Source: an uncultured Chlorobiales bacterium
Lineage (GTDB): Bacteria > Bacteroidota > Chlorobiia > Chlorobiales > Chlorobiaceae
Reading direction: 5' to 3'
Assembly (NCBI GenBank): GCA_903901395.1
Contig: CAIUQW010000241.1
Location: forward strand, 1-5,588
DNA: 5,588 nucleotides
Part shown: positions 1-5,330 of the stretch, piece after piece
How positions within the stretch are numbered: position 1 is the stretch's first letter
Layout: each line of letters opens with the position of its first letter
Program-made: the position numbers and the translations under genes
The notes under the pieces: generated by a model
What the model was told of the DNA's origin: nothing
Databases searched by the model: none
The model's input: only the letters and a program-made list of their open reading frames with translations

Positions 1-948
1 CCCGACTGGTCGCCGAAGAGCTTCATCCAGCACCAGATCGAGGAGATTCGCAAAGTCGCGGGCGACTCGACCGTGGTGTGCGGCATCAGCGGCGGCGTCG
101 ATTCGACCGTGGCCGCCGTGCTGGTGAGCAAGGCAATCGGCGAGAAGCTGCACTGCGTCTTCGTCGATAACGGCCTGCTCCGCAAGGACGAGGCGGTCAA
201 GGTGATGGAGTTCCTCAAGCCGCTCGGCCTGAACATCTCGCTCGCCGACGCCTCCGACCTGTTTCTGGGCCGCCTCAAAGGCGTGGCCTCGCCGGAGAAG
301 AAGCGCAAGATCATCGGGCGCACCTTTATCCAGGTGTTCGAAGAGAACATCCACGACGAGAAGTTCCTCGTGCAGGGCACGCTCTACCCGGACGTGATCG
401 AGAGCGTCAGCGTCAAAGGCCCCTCCGAAACCATCAAGTCGCACCACAACGTCGGCGGTCTGCCGAAGCGCATGAAGCTCAAGCTGATCGAGCCTTTGCG
501 CGAGCTGTTCAAGGACGAGGTTCGCGCCGTCGGTCGCGAGCTTGGCATCGCCGAAGATATTCTGATGCGCCACCCCTTCCCCGGCCCGGGCCTCGCCGTG
601 CGCGTACTCGGCTCGCTCACAAGGGAGCGGCTCGACGTGTTGCGCGACGCTGACCAGATTTTCATTGACGAGCTGAAGTCGAACGGCCTCTACTCGAAGG
701 TATGGCAGGCCTTCTCGGTGCTCCTGCCGGTGCAGTCGGTCGGCGTGATGGGCGACAAACGCACCTACGAAAACGTCCTCGCCCTGCGAGCCGTGGAGTC
801 CACCGACGGCATGACCGCCGACTGGGCGCACCTGCCGCACGACTTCCTCGCCAAAGTCTCGAACCGAATCATCAACGAAGTAAGAGGCATCAACCGCGTG
901 GCTTATGATATTTCATCGAAGCCACCGGCCACGATCGAGTGGGAGTGA
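1..948 (+). CDS. guaA: GMP synthase (glutamine-hydrolysing), C-terminal 315 residues; 5' end outside window
   Basis: This is the ATP-pyrophosphatase and dimerisation part of GMP synthase, which converts XMP, ATP and glutamine to GMP in the cytoplasm at the last step of guanine nucleotide synthesis. The frame is open from base 1, beginning PDWSPKSFI, so the GTG at 73 is an internal codon and not the start. The PP-loop SGGVDST is at local residues 30-36. It is followed by the family blocks [44 protein letters not shown] and the terminal KPPATIEWE. The family is usually a little over 500 residues, so roughly 200 residues, mainly the N-terminal glutaminase domain, lie outside the window. No lesion is visible. 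Codon use is GC-rich, unlike the neighbouring accessory genes. A strong terminator hairpin follows about 27 bases after the stop, so this is the last gene of its transcript. Confidence 0.97.
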   Translation, partial: PDWSPKSFIQHQIEEIRKVAGDSTVVCGISGGVDSTVAAVLVSKAIGEKLHCVFVDNGLLRKDEAVKVMEFLKPLGLNISLADASDLFLGRLKGVASPEKKRKIIGRTFIQVFEENIHDEKFLVQGTLYPDVIESVSVKGPSETIKSHHNVGGLPKRMKLKLIEPLRELFKDEVRAVGRELGIAEDILMRHPFPGPGLAVRVLGSLTRERLDVLRDADQIFIDELKSNGLYSKVWQAFSVLLPVQSVGVMGDKRTYENVLALRAVESTDGMTADWAHLPHDFLAKVSNRIINEVRGINRVAYDISSKPPATIEWE

Positions 949-974
949 TGGTTTGAGGCTGGATTTTGGAATGG

Positions 975-1022
975 CTATGACCACAAAACCCCGTCGATTT
1001 CGGCGGGGTTTTGTGGTCATAG
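975..1022. terminator. Long bidirectional intrinsic terminator between converging genes
   Basis: A perfect 19-bp inverted repeat (975-993 with 1004-1022) can extend by three further pairs (one T-G wobble) to leave the loop ATTT. Its core is AAAACCCCG / CGGGGTTTT: an A-run, a GC stem and a T-run, which reads as an intrinsic terminator on either strand. It lies just after guaA (+) and after the minus-strand 57-aa gene, so it most likely stops both transcripts. The pairing continues past the T-run, which makes the hairpin longer than usual. Confidence 0.88.
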
Positions 1023-1074
1023 AGATAGGTAAATGCGATGAATGATGCTCGGCATCAACACAGAGATTACCACC

Positions 1075-1248
1075 TCAGCCCATAACCTCATTAATGCTAT
1101 CAGATTTAGATTTGTATCCAATAATTGTAAACTCACCGTCGTCTTCCGGAACTTTTACCACCGGATCATAACCGCGAGCTTCCAACATGCCGATTGTCTC
1201 ATCGACTTTATCAGCAGGAACATTGTTTAGTACAATTGTGGTTTTCAT
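1075..1248 (-). CDS. Small acidic protein of unknown function, 57 aa
   Basis: I do not recognise a family. The protein begins MKTTIVLNNVPADKVDE and ends SINEVMG before TGA (1075-1077). The ATG at 1246-1248 is preceded by GGAGG (1256-1260) at a good distance, which supports translation. The residue pattern suggests strand (2-9), helix (11-26), two strands around a PEDDGEF turn (about 30-46) and a short C-terminal helix, i.e. a small alpha/beta fold; this is inference only. There is no signal peptide or membrane segment, so it is probably cytoplasmic. The gene starts 12 bases after the lipoprotein gene on the same strand, and its Shine-Dalgarno abuts that gene's stop, implying co-transcription. 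It ends about 50 bases before the shared terminator. The opposite-strand open frame here (1042-1230) has no ribosome site and looks like a shadow. Confidence 0.72.
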   Translation of the reverse strand: MKTTIVLNNVPADKVDETIGMLEARGYDPVVKVPEDDGEFTIIGYKSKSDSINEVMG

Positions 1249-1255
1249 AAAATAT

Positions 1256-1260
1256 CCTCC
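1256..1260 (-). promoter_or_regulatory. Shine-Dalgarno of the 57-aa gene
   Basis: GGAGG reads on the minus strand, 7 bases before the ATG at 1246-1248 and directly after the TAG (1261-1263) of the upstream lipoprotein gene. It is the main evidence that the short frame is a real gene. It also suggests that ribosomes finishing the lipoprotein could re-initiate here. Confidence 0.75.
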
Positions 1261-2181
1261 CTATTTAGAAATTAGTCCATTTTTTTCAACAAATTCGTTC
1301 TGCAAGTCGGAATAAGTATCGCCGAAAAGAAATACGTCAATCATCTTGTCCGTAATACTTTTAACTTCTACTCCGCTCTTTTGGTTGATCGCATTAATGA
1401 AACGACTATTCTCGTTAAGCCACTTTATTAATATTTCAAGTCGAATCTTATCTTGAATATATTTGCCTTTCCTGTTCGGGTCTGGATCTGGTTTCAAAAG
1501 CCAGGTTCGAATTTTTTCTGCATTTTCAGATCTTCCATAGTTTAGCCTTAACGTGTTTGTAAGAGAGGTTTCGCTACTCGCACTCGCGCTTGTAATAAGC
1601 TCTGTACTTGCCATAAGATAACTACCGGCGCGGAAATAATCCATTATATCTAACTCAGCTACGTAAACAGGATAGTCAGCTATAAGTTTTCCCATCCCAA
1701 CCTTAATCCTTTCCGATATTCGTTTTCTGGAGGCAAGCATTTGTGTAATAATAGCGGTAGAATTTAAGTCATCATATATCTCACTACTGACTGCGACATC
1801 TGTTCCAGCTACTGCAGCCGCAGTTCCTGACAAAATGCTTTTAGTTGCTACAGGAGTTAAAATTGCACTAGCTGTGGTTAGCCCAATGACCGAAACACGA
1901 GAGAATAAGCTGGTTCCACGCCGTTCTCTGTTTAATGATGCGATGTAAGCATAGAACGACGTATCGACAAAATCAATTTTAGATAGAATAACCCTGTTTC
2001 TCTCTATTTCTTTGTTTGGAGAATTATTGATTGTTTTTGTTTCCTCATCACTAAAATTCAGTTTAGACTCATACGTTCCGAGTGATTTTTTATCTGGCAT
2101 TCCCCTAAATGAGGAACATGCATTGCAGCACATGGCGAAAAGCACTATGCTGGCGACATACAAGAACCTGTATCGTCTCAT
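1261..2181 (-). CDS. Putative lipoprotein of unknown function, 306 aa
   Basis: The N-terminus (MRRYRF, a hydrophobic stretch at 7-19, then CCNACSS) looks like a lipoprotein signal with acylation most likely at Cys22. The lipobox CNAC is imperfect at -3, and Cys18/Cys19 are nearby alternatives. A mature charged segment (about 38-70) leads to an Ala/Gly/Thr-rich hydrophobic region (about 96-130) that could insert in a membrane. After it come LASRKRISERI, a YPVYVAELDIMDYFRAGSY block and a polar C-terminal half. The arrangement (R-N-x-I near 61-65, an ID..Y motif, the small-residue hydrophobic patch, M-x-x-R, Y-P-V..A..D..DY..AG) reminds me of an uncharacterised proteobacterial lipoprotein family; this is from memory. 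The ATG at 2179-2181 has GGGAGG 3-4 bases upstream. The gene is AT-richer than guaA and ptsI, suggesting later acquisition. It is followed at once by the 57-aa gene. No function can be assigned. Confidence 0.85.
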   Translation of the reverse strand: MRRYRFLYVASIVLFAMCCNACSSFRGMPDKKSLGTYESKLNFSDEETKTINNSPNKEIERNRVILSKIDFVDTSFYAYIASLNRERRGTSLFSRVSVIGLTTASAILTPVATKSILSGTAAAVAGTDVAVSSEIYDDLNSTAIITQMLASRKRISERIKVGMGKLIADYPVYVAELDIMDYFRAGSYLMASTELITSASASSETSLTNTLRLNYGRSENAEKIRTWLLKPDPDPNRKGKYIQDKIRLEILIKWLNENSRFINAINQKSGVEVKSITDKMIDVFLFGDTYSDLQNEFVEKNGLISK

Positions 2182-2197
2182 AAACCTCCCTGTTTTA

Positions 2198-2224
2198 TTT
2201 ATATTGTACCAAACGACTTGTCAA
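2198..2224 (-). promoter_or_regulatory. Candidate sigma-70-type promoter of the lipoprotein operon
   Basis: A consensus TTGACA (-35) reads on the minus strand at 2219-2224. TATAAA (2198-2203) follows after a 15-base spacer, or TAAATA after 17. Transcription would start only about 10 bases before the ATG, next to the GGGAGG ribosome site (2185-2190). The -35 overlaps the last codons of the broken DUF2442 gene. Short spacer and short leader keep this tentative. Confidence 0.5.
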
Positions 2225-2480
2225 GACTTTACCTTTACAGCACATTCCCCAACAACCCGCCATCGCACTTCGAGGGTGCCTGCCGACAAATCAGCACCGC
2301 ATCCCATTCGATGAAGTAGCCTACGTTACTCACTTTCAGAAATTCGTCGTGATCTAGAAGCTCTTCAACGGCTTCATATTCAAGATAAGGCGAAATATCG
2401 AAACGACCAACGCAGCCATCTTCCGCGATAATCGACAACAATCAATCTGGCTGCGGATGAATTTCAGAAATTCTCTTCAG
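2221..2480 (-). pseudogene. DUF2442-type protein, disrupted by a stop codon and a frameshift
   Basis: Reading the minus strand, ISEIHPQPD runs into TGA (2442-2444). The frame then continues LLSIIAEDGCVGRFDISPYL, an EYEAVEELLDHDEFLKVSNVGYFIEW block, and leaves the family pattern after Trp at 2304-2306. One base shifted, the pattern resumes as CGADLSAGTLEVRW and ends at TGA (2221-2223). The joined product, with DG..GRFD..PYL, then D.EF..V and YFIEW(D/E)CGADLS, matches the small DUF2442 family as I remember it. The family's function is unclear, and such genes are often near toxin-like or DUF4160 genes. The frame upstream is closed by TGA at 2481-2483, so no proper start is visible. The remaining 68-codon frame from TTG at 2439-2441 has no convincing ribosome site and an out-of-family tail. 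Two independent lesions make decay the simplest reading. Confidence 0.72.
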
Positions 2481-2525
2481 TCAAGCGTTTGAATTGGGGG
2501 CATGCTTTTTTATTGATGGTTCGAT

Positions 2526-2806
2526 TTACAGCCCCAACTCGCTATGAGATCCAAGGCGCACAAGTTCAAGTGCGTTGTCGTCGGTTTTGCGATAGATCAA
2601 AATGAGGTCAGGCTTGACGTGGCAATCTCGGCAATCATTTAACTCACCAATCAGGGGATGATCGACCGCGTTAGGCGGCAAGGGTTTGTCCTCTGCCAGC
2701 AGATCGATGATACCTTCAGCAGGGCGTCCAGCTTTTTGCCATGCTTTCCCGATTTCTCTCTTCGATAGTCCCGCTTAAAGCGATTGGTGAACTTAATCGT
2801 CCGCAT
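2526..2806 (-). pseudogene. YafQ-type mRNA interferase toxin, frameshifted
   Basis: The ATG at 2804-2806 lies inside the end of the antitoxin gene (14-base overlap), the usual layout of dinJ-yafQ pairs. The first frame gives MRTIKFTNRFKRDYRREKSG, then KHGKKLDALLK, and then goes out of frame at about 2711-2713. The next frame continues IIDLLAEDKPLPPNAVDHPL, a RDCHVKPDLILIYRK block and LVRLGSHSEL, ending GL before TAA (2526-2528). One added base restores a 93-residue protein, the normal size for YafQ. YafQ-family toxins are ribosome-dependent endoribonucleases of the RelE/ParE fold. The His/Asp positions expected for catalysis (DHPL, CHVKPD, GSHSEL) survive, but in the second frame. As read, translation in the first frame stops early with no active site, so the toxin should be dead unless the shift is corrected by slippage or is a sequencing error. 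Confidence 0.82.
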
Positions 2807-3056
2807 TCAATTCATTGAACAGATTTTTCAAGGAGCTGGCCGTTTTCAGCTCGCCGCGCCGAGCCGCTTTGATCGCTTCAATCGTTTCGGCATTCGGAAC
2901 GAGCGGCTCAAACGGAAGCGCCTTTTCAGCGACGACCCTCTTCAGCATCAACCTTACTGCATCGGACACCGTAAGTCCTATACTTGCAAGCACAGCCGAG
3001 GCCTCCGCCTTGGTTTCGGCATCGATCCTGGCCCGCACAACAGAATTTTCCAACAT
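2793..3056 (-). CDS. RelB/DinJ-family antitoxin, 87 aa
   Basis: The protein begins MLENSVVRARIDAETKAEA. Residues 4-11 (NSVVRARI) fit the DNA-binding beta strand of a ribbon-helix-helix domain. Residues 13-26 and 31-43 (SDAVRLMLKRVV) fit its two helices, joined at GLT. EKALPFEPLVPNAET (44-58) is the characteristic block after the domain, and the charged C-terminal part would wrap the toxin. RelB/DinJ proteins neutralise RelE/YafQ toxins and repress their own operon as dimers. I chose the ATG at 3054-3056 because family members begin just before this strand; the in-frame GTG at 3117-3119 would add an unrelated 21 residues. No clear Shine-Dalgarno precedes it, only an A-rich run. The gene overlaps the toxin start by 14 bases. 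The frame is intact although its toxin partner is broken. Confidence 0.88.
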   Translation of the reverse strand: MLENSVVRARIDAETKAEASAVLASIGLTVSDAVRLMLKRVVAEKALPFEPLVPNAETIEAIKAARRGELKTASSLKNLFNELNADD

Positions 3057-3075
3057 ACGTTTACTTTTTTTTGTA

Positions 3076-3088
3076 GCTACGATGTAGC
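3076..3088. promoter_or_regulatory. 13-bp palindrome upstream of the antitoxin gene, possible operator
   Basis: GCTAC-GAT-GTAGC is a perfect 5-3-5 inverted repeat. An overlapping 8-bp palindrome GTAGCTAC lies at 3073-3080. It is 19 bases upstream of the antitoxin ATG, where ribbon-helix-helix antitoxins usually bind to repress their own operon. Placement and symmetry are the only evidence. Confidence 0.4.
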
Positions 3089-3141
3089 ACGCGCCACACA
3101 GAACAACAAGAATTCTCACTATCAGGTTTTCAGTCCGCCTC

Positions 3142-3164
3142 GGAATTGATCATCAATCAATTCC
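3142..3164. repeat. 9-bp perfect inverted repeat
   Basis: GGAATTGAT (3142-3150) and ATCAATTCC (3156-3164) flank the loop CATCA. On the plus strand it is followed by TCTATTTTTCTT, a terminator-like T-rich tail, but no plus-strand gene ends here and the stem is AT-rich. On the minus strand it would lie in the leader of the antitoxin transcript if the promoter at 3186-3213 is real. Its role is unknown. Confidence 0.5.
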
Positions 3165-3185
3165 TCTATTTTTCTTCACACCTGA

Positions 3186-3213
3186 ACTGTACACAACATT
3201 TGCACCTCGTCAA
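3186..3213 (-). promoter_or_regulatory. Candidate promoter upstream of the toxin-antitoxin operon
   Basis: On the minus strand, TTGACG (3208-3213) and TACAGT (3186-3191) are separated by 16 bases, a good match to sigma-70 -35 and -10 boxes. It would give a leader of over 100 bases before the antitoxin ATG, containing the inverted repeat and the 13-bp palindrome. A weaker pair (TTGTTG, 17 bases, TACATC) lies nearer the gene and overlaps the palindrome, so which is used is open. Confidence 0.35.
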
Positions 3214-3330
3214 AAATCCCGGATCAAGCCACTTTCCGCAACCGCCCACTTTTTGAAGCTTTTCGTTGATCGAACGCGATTTTATTAATGCGCTCACAAT
3301 AAACCACAACCGACCTGAGATCAAGAGATT

Positions 3331-3387
3331 GGGCTAAAGCCCTTATTTATATTGTTTTATTCATATCCCCCGGACTAAAGTCCGGGG
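3331..3387. repeat. Tandem TAAA-loop hairpins, REP-like element
   Basis: Two hairpins share one design. GGGC-TAAA-GCCC (3331-3342, 4-bp stem) and CCCCGGAC-TAAA-GTCCGGGG (3368-3387, 8-bp stem) both have a TAAA loop in the same orientation and the core GG(G/A)CTAAAG(C/T)CC. An AT-rich spacer of 25 bases joins them. I recall similar CTAAAG hairpin pairs scattered between genes in green sulfur and some other bacteria, which would make this a dispersed REP-like repeat; only one copy is in the window. It lies beyond the 3' end of ptsI and could help end or protect that transcript, though no T-run follows on the minus strand. Confidence 0.65.
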
Positions 3388-3520
3388 CAATTGTTTAAGA
3401 GTTTTAATGGCTGACGTAATAATAGCGACTTTCATCACAGGTCAGCAGCATCTCAAAGTGAGCAAGATGTTCTGTGCATTCCGGTTGCCGGTGCGGCTCG
3501 GCCCTGAGCCAGGTGCCCCC

Positions 3521-5320
3521 TCAGCGTTCTCTGACGAAGGCTTCGAGGCGGGCTTTGATTGCTTGCGGGCTGGAGAGTTTGAGGCATTCGGCGGTGAGGG
3601 CTTCGCACTCCTCGACTGTGTATTTGCCCACCATTGCCTTGAGGGCCGGAATGTCGGAGCTGACCACGCTGAAGTCGCGGAGGCCGCAGCCGATGAGGAA
3701 TGGCGTCGCAAGCGGATCGGAACCCATGTCGCCGCAGAGCGAGACGCGGCAACGGTTTTTCTGCGCCGTCGTGATGATGCGGTGGAGCTGGCGGATGATC
3801 GCCGGGTGGAACTTCTCGAACAGATCCTGCACGATCAGGTTGTTGCGATCCACGGCAAGCGTGTACTGCGTCAGATCGTTGGTGCCGATGCTGACGAAAT
3901 CGACAATCTGCGAAATCTCGTCGATCAGCTCGACCGCCGCCGGAAGCTCGATCATGGCACCAAGCGCCGGTTTGTCGGGCGTTTCGGTCGTGAGCGTTTT
4001 GATGTGGCTGTAATGCCTGTTGAGCGTCTGCCGGATGTGCTCGATCTCTTCGACCGACGAGATCATGGGGATCAGCACGTCGATATTGCCGTGAATGTTC
4101 GCCTTGATGACCGCCTGGAGCTGCGCGTCGAGAATCTCCGGCACGTCGATCAGAATCCGCACGCCGCGCCAGCCGAGGTTCGGGTTCGGCTCCTTGACGG
4201 GAGAGTAGATCAGCTTGTCGCCGCCGATGTCGAAAAGGCGGATGACGAGCGGTTTCGGCGTGAGCATCCCGGCCATTTCGAGGTAATAGGCATGCTGCAC
4301 CGACTCTTTGGGAGGCTTCAGGTCGTCGAGGAAAAGGTTTTCGGTTCTGAACAGACCGACGCCCTCCGAGCCGGTGGACTCGAAATGTTCGATCTCCTCC
4401 TTGAAATCGATGTTCGAGTAGACCGATATTCGCGCGCCGCAACGGGTGAAGGCGTGGCGGTGCGCGAGCATCGAATCATCCGCCTCATGCCTGCTCTCCT
4501 CTTCCCGTTTCCTGAGGTAGGCATCGACGGTTTCATTTTTCGGGTCGGTGATGATCACCCCCTCGGTACCGTCGAGGATGATCCGGCTGGCCGAGACCGC
4601 CTTCTGCGAGAAGTTGCCCAGGCCTACAACGATCGGAATGTTGAGCGACTTGCAGATCAGCGAGATGTGCGAGGTCTTGCCGCCGGTGTCGGTGGCGAAG
4701 CCTTTGACGTTGCTGCGGCTGAGCAGAATGATGTCCGCCGGCGACAGGTGGTGCGAGACCACGATGGAGCCTTCCGGCACCCACGAGTGCAGCTTGCGGA
4801 TGTGCAGATTGCGGATGATGCGATCCTTGATGTCGTGCAGATCCGCCGCCCGCTCGCGGAAGAAGATGTCGTCGGAGTTGAGGAAGTGTTCGAGAAATTT
4901 GCCGAACTCCTGCTCGATGACCAGATGCGCGGGTTTCATCTCTGTGCGTATCCTGCGCGTGATGTTGCCGGTCAGCACCGGATCCTTGAGCAGCATGATC
5001 TGCGCCTGGAAGAGGTCGGAGTAGAGTCGTCCGATCTTGCGGGTGGTGACGCGCTCGATCTTCTTCAGCTCCTTCTCCGAGCGATGCAGGGCGGTCATGA
5101 AGCGCTCGACCTCCTCCTCGATGGTCTCCGGTCGAAGCTCGGCCATTTCGTGCTCGACGGTCTCCTTGACAAATTCGTACACCTCGCCGATGGCGAACCC
5201 TTTCGCGCTGCCGATGCCGTAATGCCGACGCTCCCTTCCCGACTGGTCGGGCTGGTCGCCGGAGCTTGCTCGGTTTTCCGGCGCGTCACCGGATGATTTC
5301 GGGGCTTTTTTGTAGGGCAT
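3521..5320 (-). CDS. ptsI: Phosphoenolpyruvate-protein phosphotransferase (PTS enzyme I), 599 aa
   Basis: Enzyme I takes phosphate from PEP onto a histidine and passes it to HPr, in the cytoplasm. The N-terminal HPr-binding/phosphohistidine region spans about 34-260, with GIGSAKGFAIG at its start and the active His218 in DTGGKTSHIS. The C-terminal PEP-binding barrel carries GLFRTE (Arg325), RLFDIGGDK (Arg361), NPNLGWRGVRI, MIELPAA (Glu458), SIGTNDLTQYTLAVDR (Asn481/Asp482) and LCGDMGSDPLAT with the catalytic Cys529. All key residues are present, so the enzyme should be active. It has an extra polar, charged N-terminus of about 32 residues compared with E. coli enzyme I. The ATG at 5318-5320 is the only credible start, although its GAGG (5323-5326) is unusually close. 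It begins 10 bases after dnaB and is probably co-transcribed with it. No HPr or sugar-specific EII gene is in the window. From memory, green sulfur bacteria have an incomplete, probably regulatory PTS. Confidence 0.96.
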   Translation of the reverse strand: MPYKKAPKSSGDAPENRASSGDQPDQSGRERRHYGIGSAKGFAIGEVYEFVKETVEHEMAELRPETIEEEVERFMTALHRSEKELKKIERVTTRKIGRLYSDLFQAQIMLLKDPVLTGNITRRIRTEMKPAHLVIEQEFGKFLEHFLNSDDIFFRERAADLHDIKDRIIRNLHIRKLHSWVPEGSIVVSHHLSPADIILLSRSNVKGFATDTGGKTSHISLICKSLNIPIVVGLGNFSQKAVSASRIILDGTEGVIITDPKNETVDAYLRKREEESRHEADDSMLAHRHAFTRCGARISVYSNIDFKEEIEHFESTGSEGVGLFRTENLFLDDLKPPKESVQHAYYLEMAGMLTPKPLVIRLFDIGGDKLIYSPVKEPNPNLGWRGVRILIDVPEILDAQLQAVIKANIHGNIDVLIPMISSVEEIEHIRQTLNRHYSHIKTLTTETPDKPALGAMIELPAAVELIDEISQIVDFVSIGTNDLTQYTLAVDRNNLIVQDLFEKFHPAIIRQLHRIITTAQKNRCRVSLCGDMGSDPLATPFLIGCGLRDFSVVSSDIPALKAMVGKYTVEECEALTAECLKLSSPQAIKARLEAFVRER

Positions 5321-5330
5321 AACCTCAGGT

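Larger units (their letters stand above)
3057..3520. other. Gene-free stretch between the antitoxin gene and ptsI
   Basis: No supportable gene is seen on either strand; the short frames lack ribosome sites and family patterns. It holds the palindrome at 3076-3088, a 9-bp inverted repeat at 3142-3164, a candidate promoter at 3186-3213 and the tandem TAAA-loop hairpins at 3331-3387. Close to the ptsI stop, a 5-bp stem GGCTC/GAGCC (3495-3510) could fold on the ptsI transcript. It has no T-run after it, so no convincing ptsI terminator is visible. Confidence 0.6.

Noticed and set aside
1043..1057. Short hairpin TGATGC-TCG-GCATCA as terminator of the lipoprotein operon
   Set aside because: Only a 6-bp stem with no T-run on either side; the long hairpin at 975-1022 is a far better terminator.
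1042..1230. 62-codon plus-strand frame after guaA
   Set aside because: No ribosome site, lies beyond the guaA terminator, and is antisense to the better supported 57-aa gene.
3117..3119. GTG as the antitoxin start
   Set aside because: It would add 21 residues unlike any ribbon-helix-helix N-terminus; the ATG at 3054-3056 fits family length and start.
2784..3149. Plus-strand frames opposite the antitoxin gene
   Set aside because: The minus-strand RelB/DinJ pattern explains this stretch; the plus frames show no family pattern or ribosome site.
3331..3387. CRISPR-like repeats
   Set aside because: Only two hairpin units with different stems and a single AT-rich spacer; no repeat-spacer periodicity and no cas gene.
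3453..4442. 329-codon minus-strand frame inside ptsI
   Set aside because: Out-of-frame shadow of ptsI; low-complexity Arg/His/Ala/Gly-rich translation without family patterns.
3407..5296. 629-codon open frame on the plus strand antisense to ptsI
   Set aside because: ptsI on the minus strand matches a known enzyme along its whole length with all catalytic residues. The antisense frame is a string of Arg/Asp/Glu/Val/Leu typical of a GC-rich gene read backwards, with no ribosome site and no recognisable motif.
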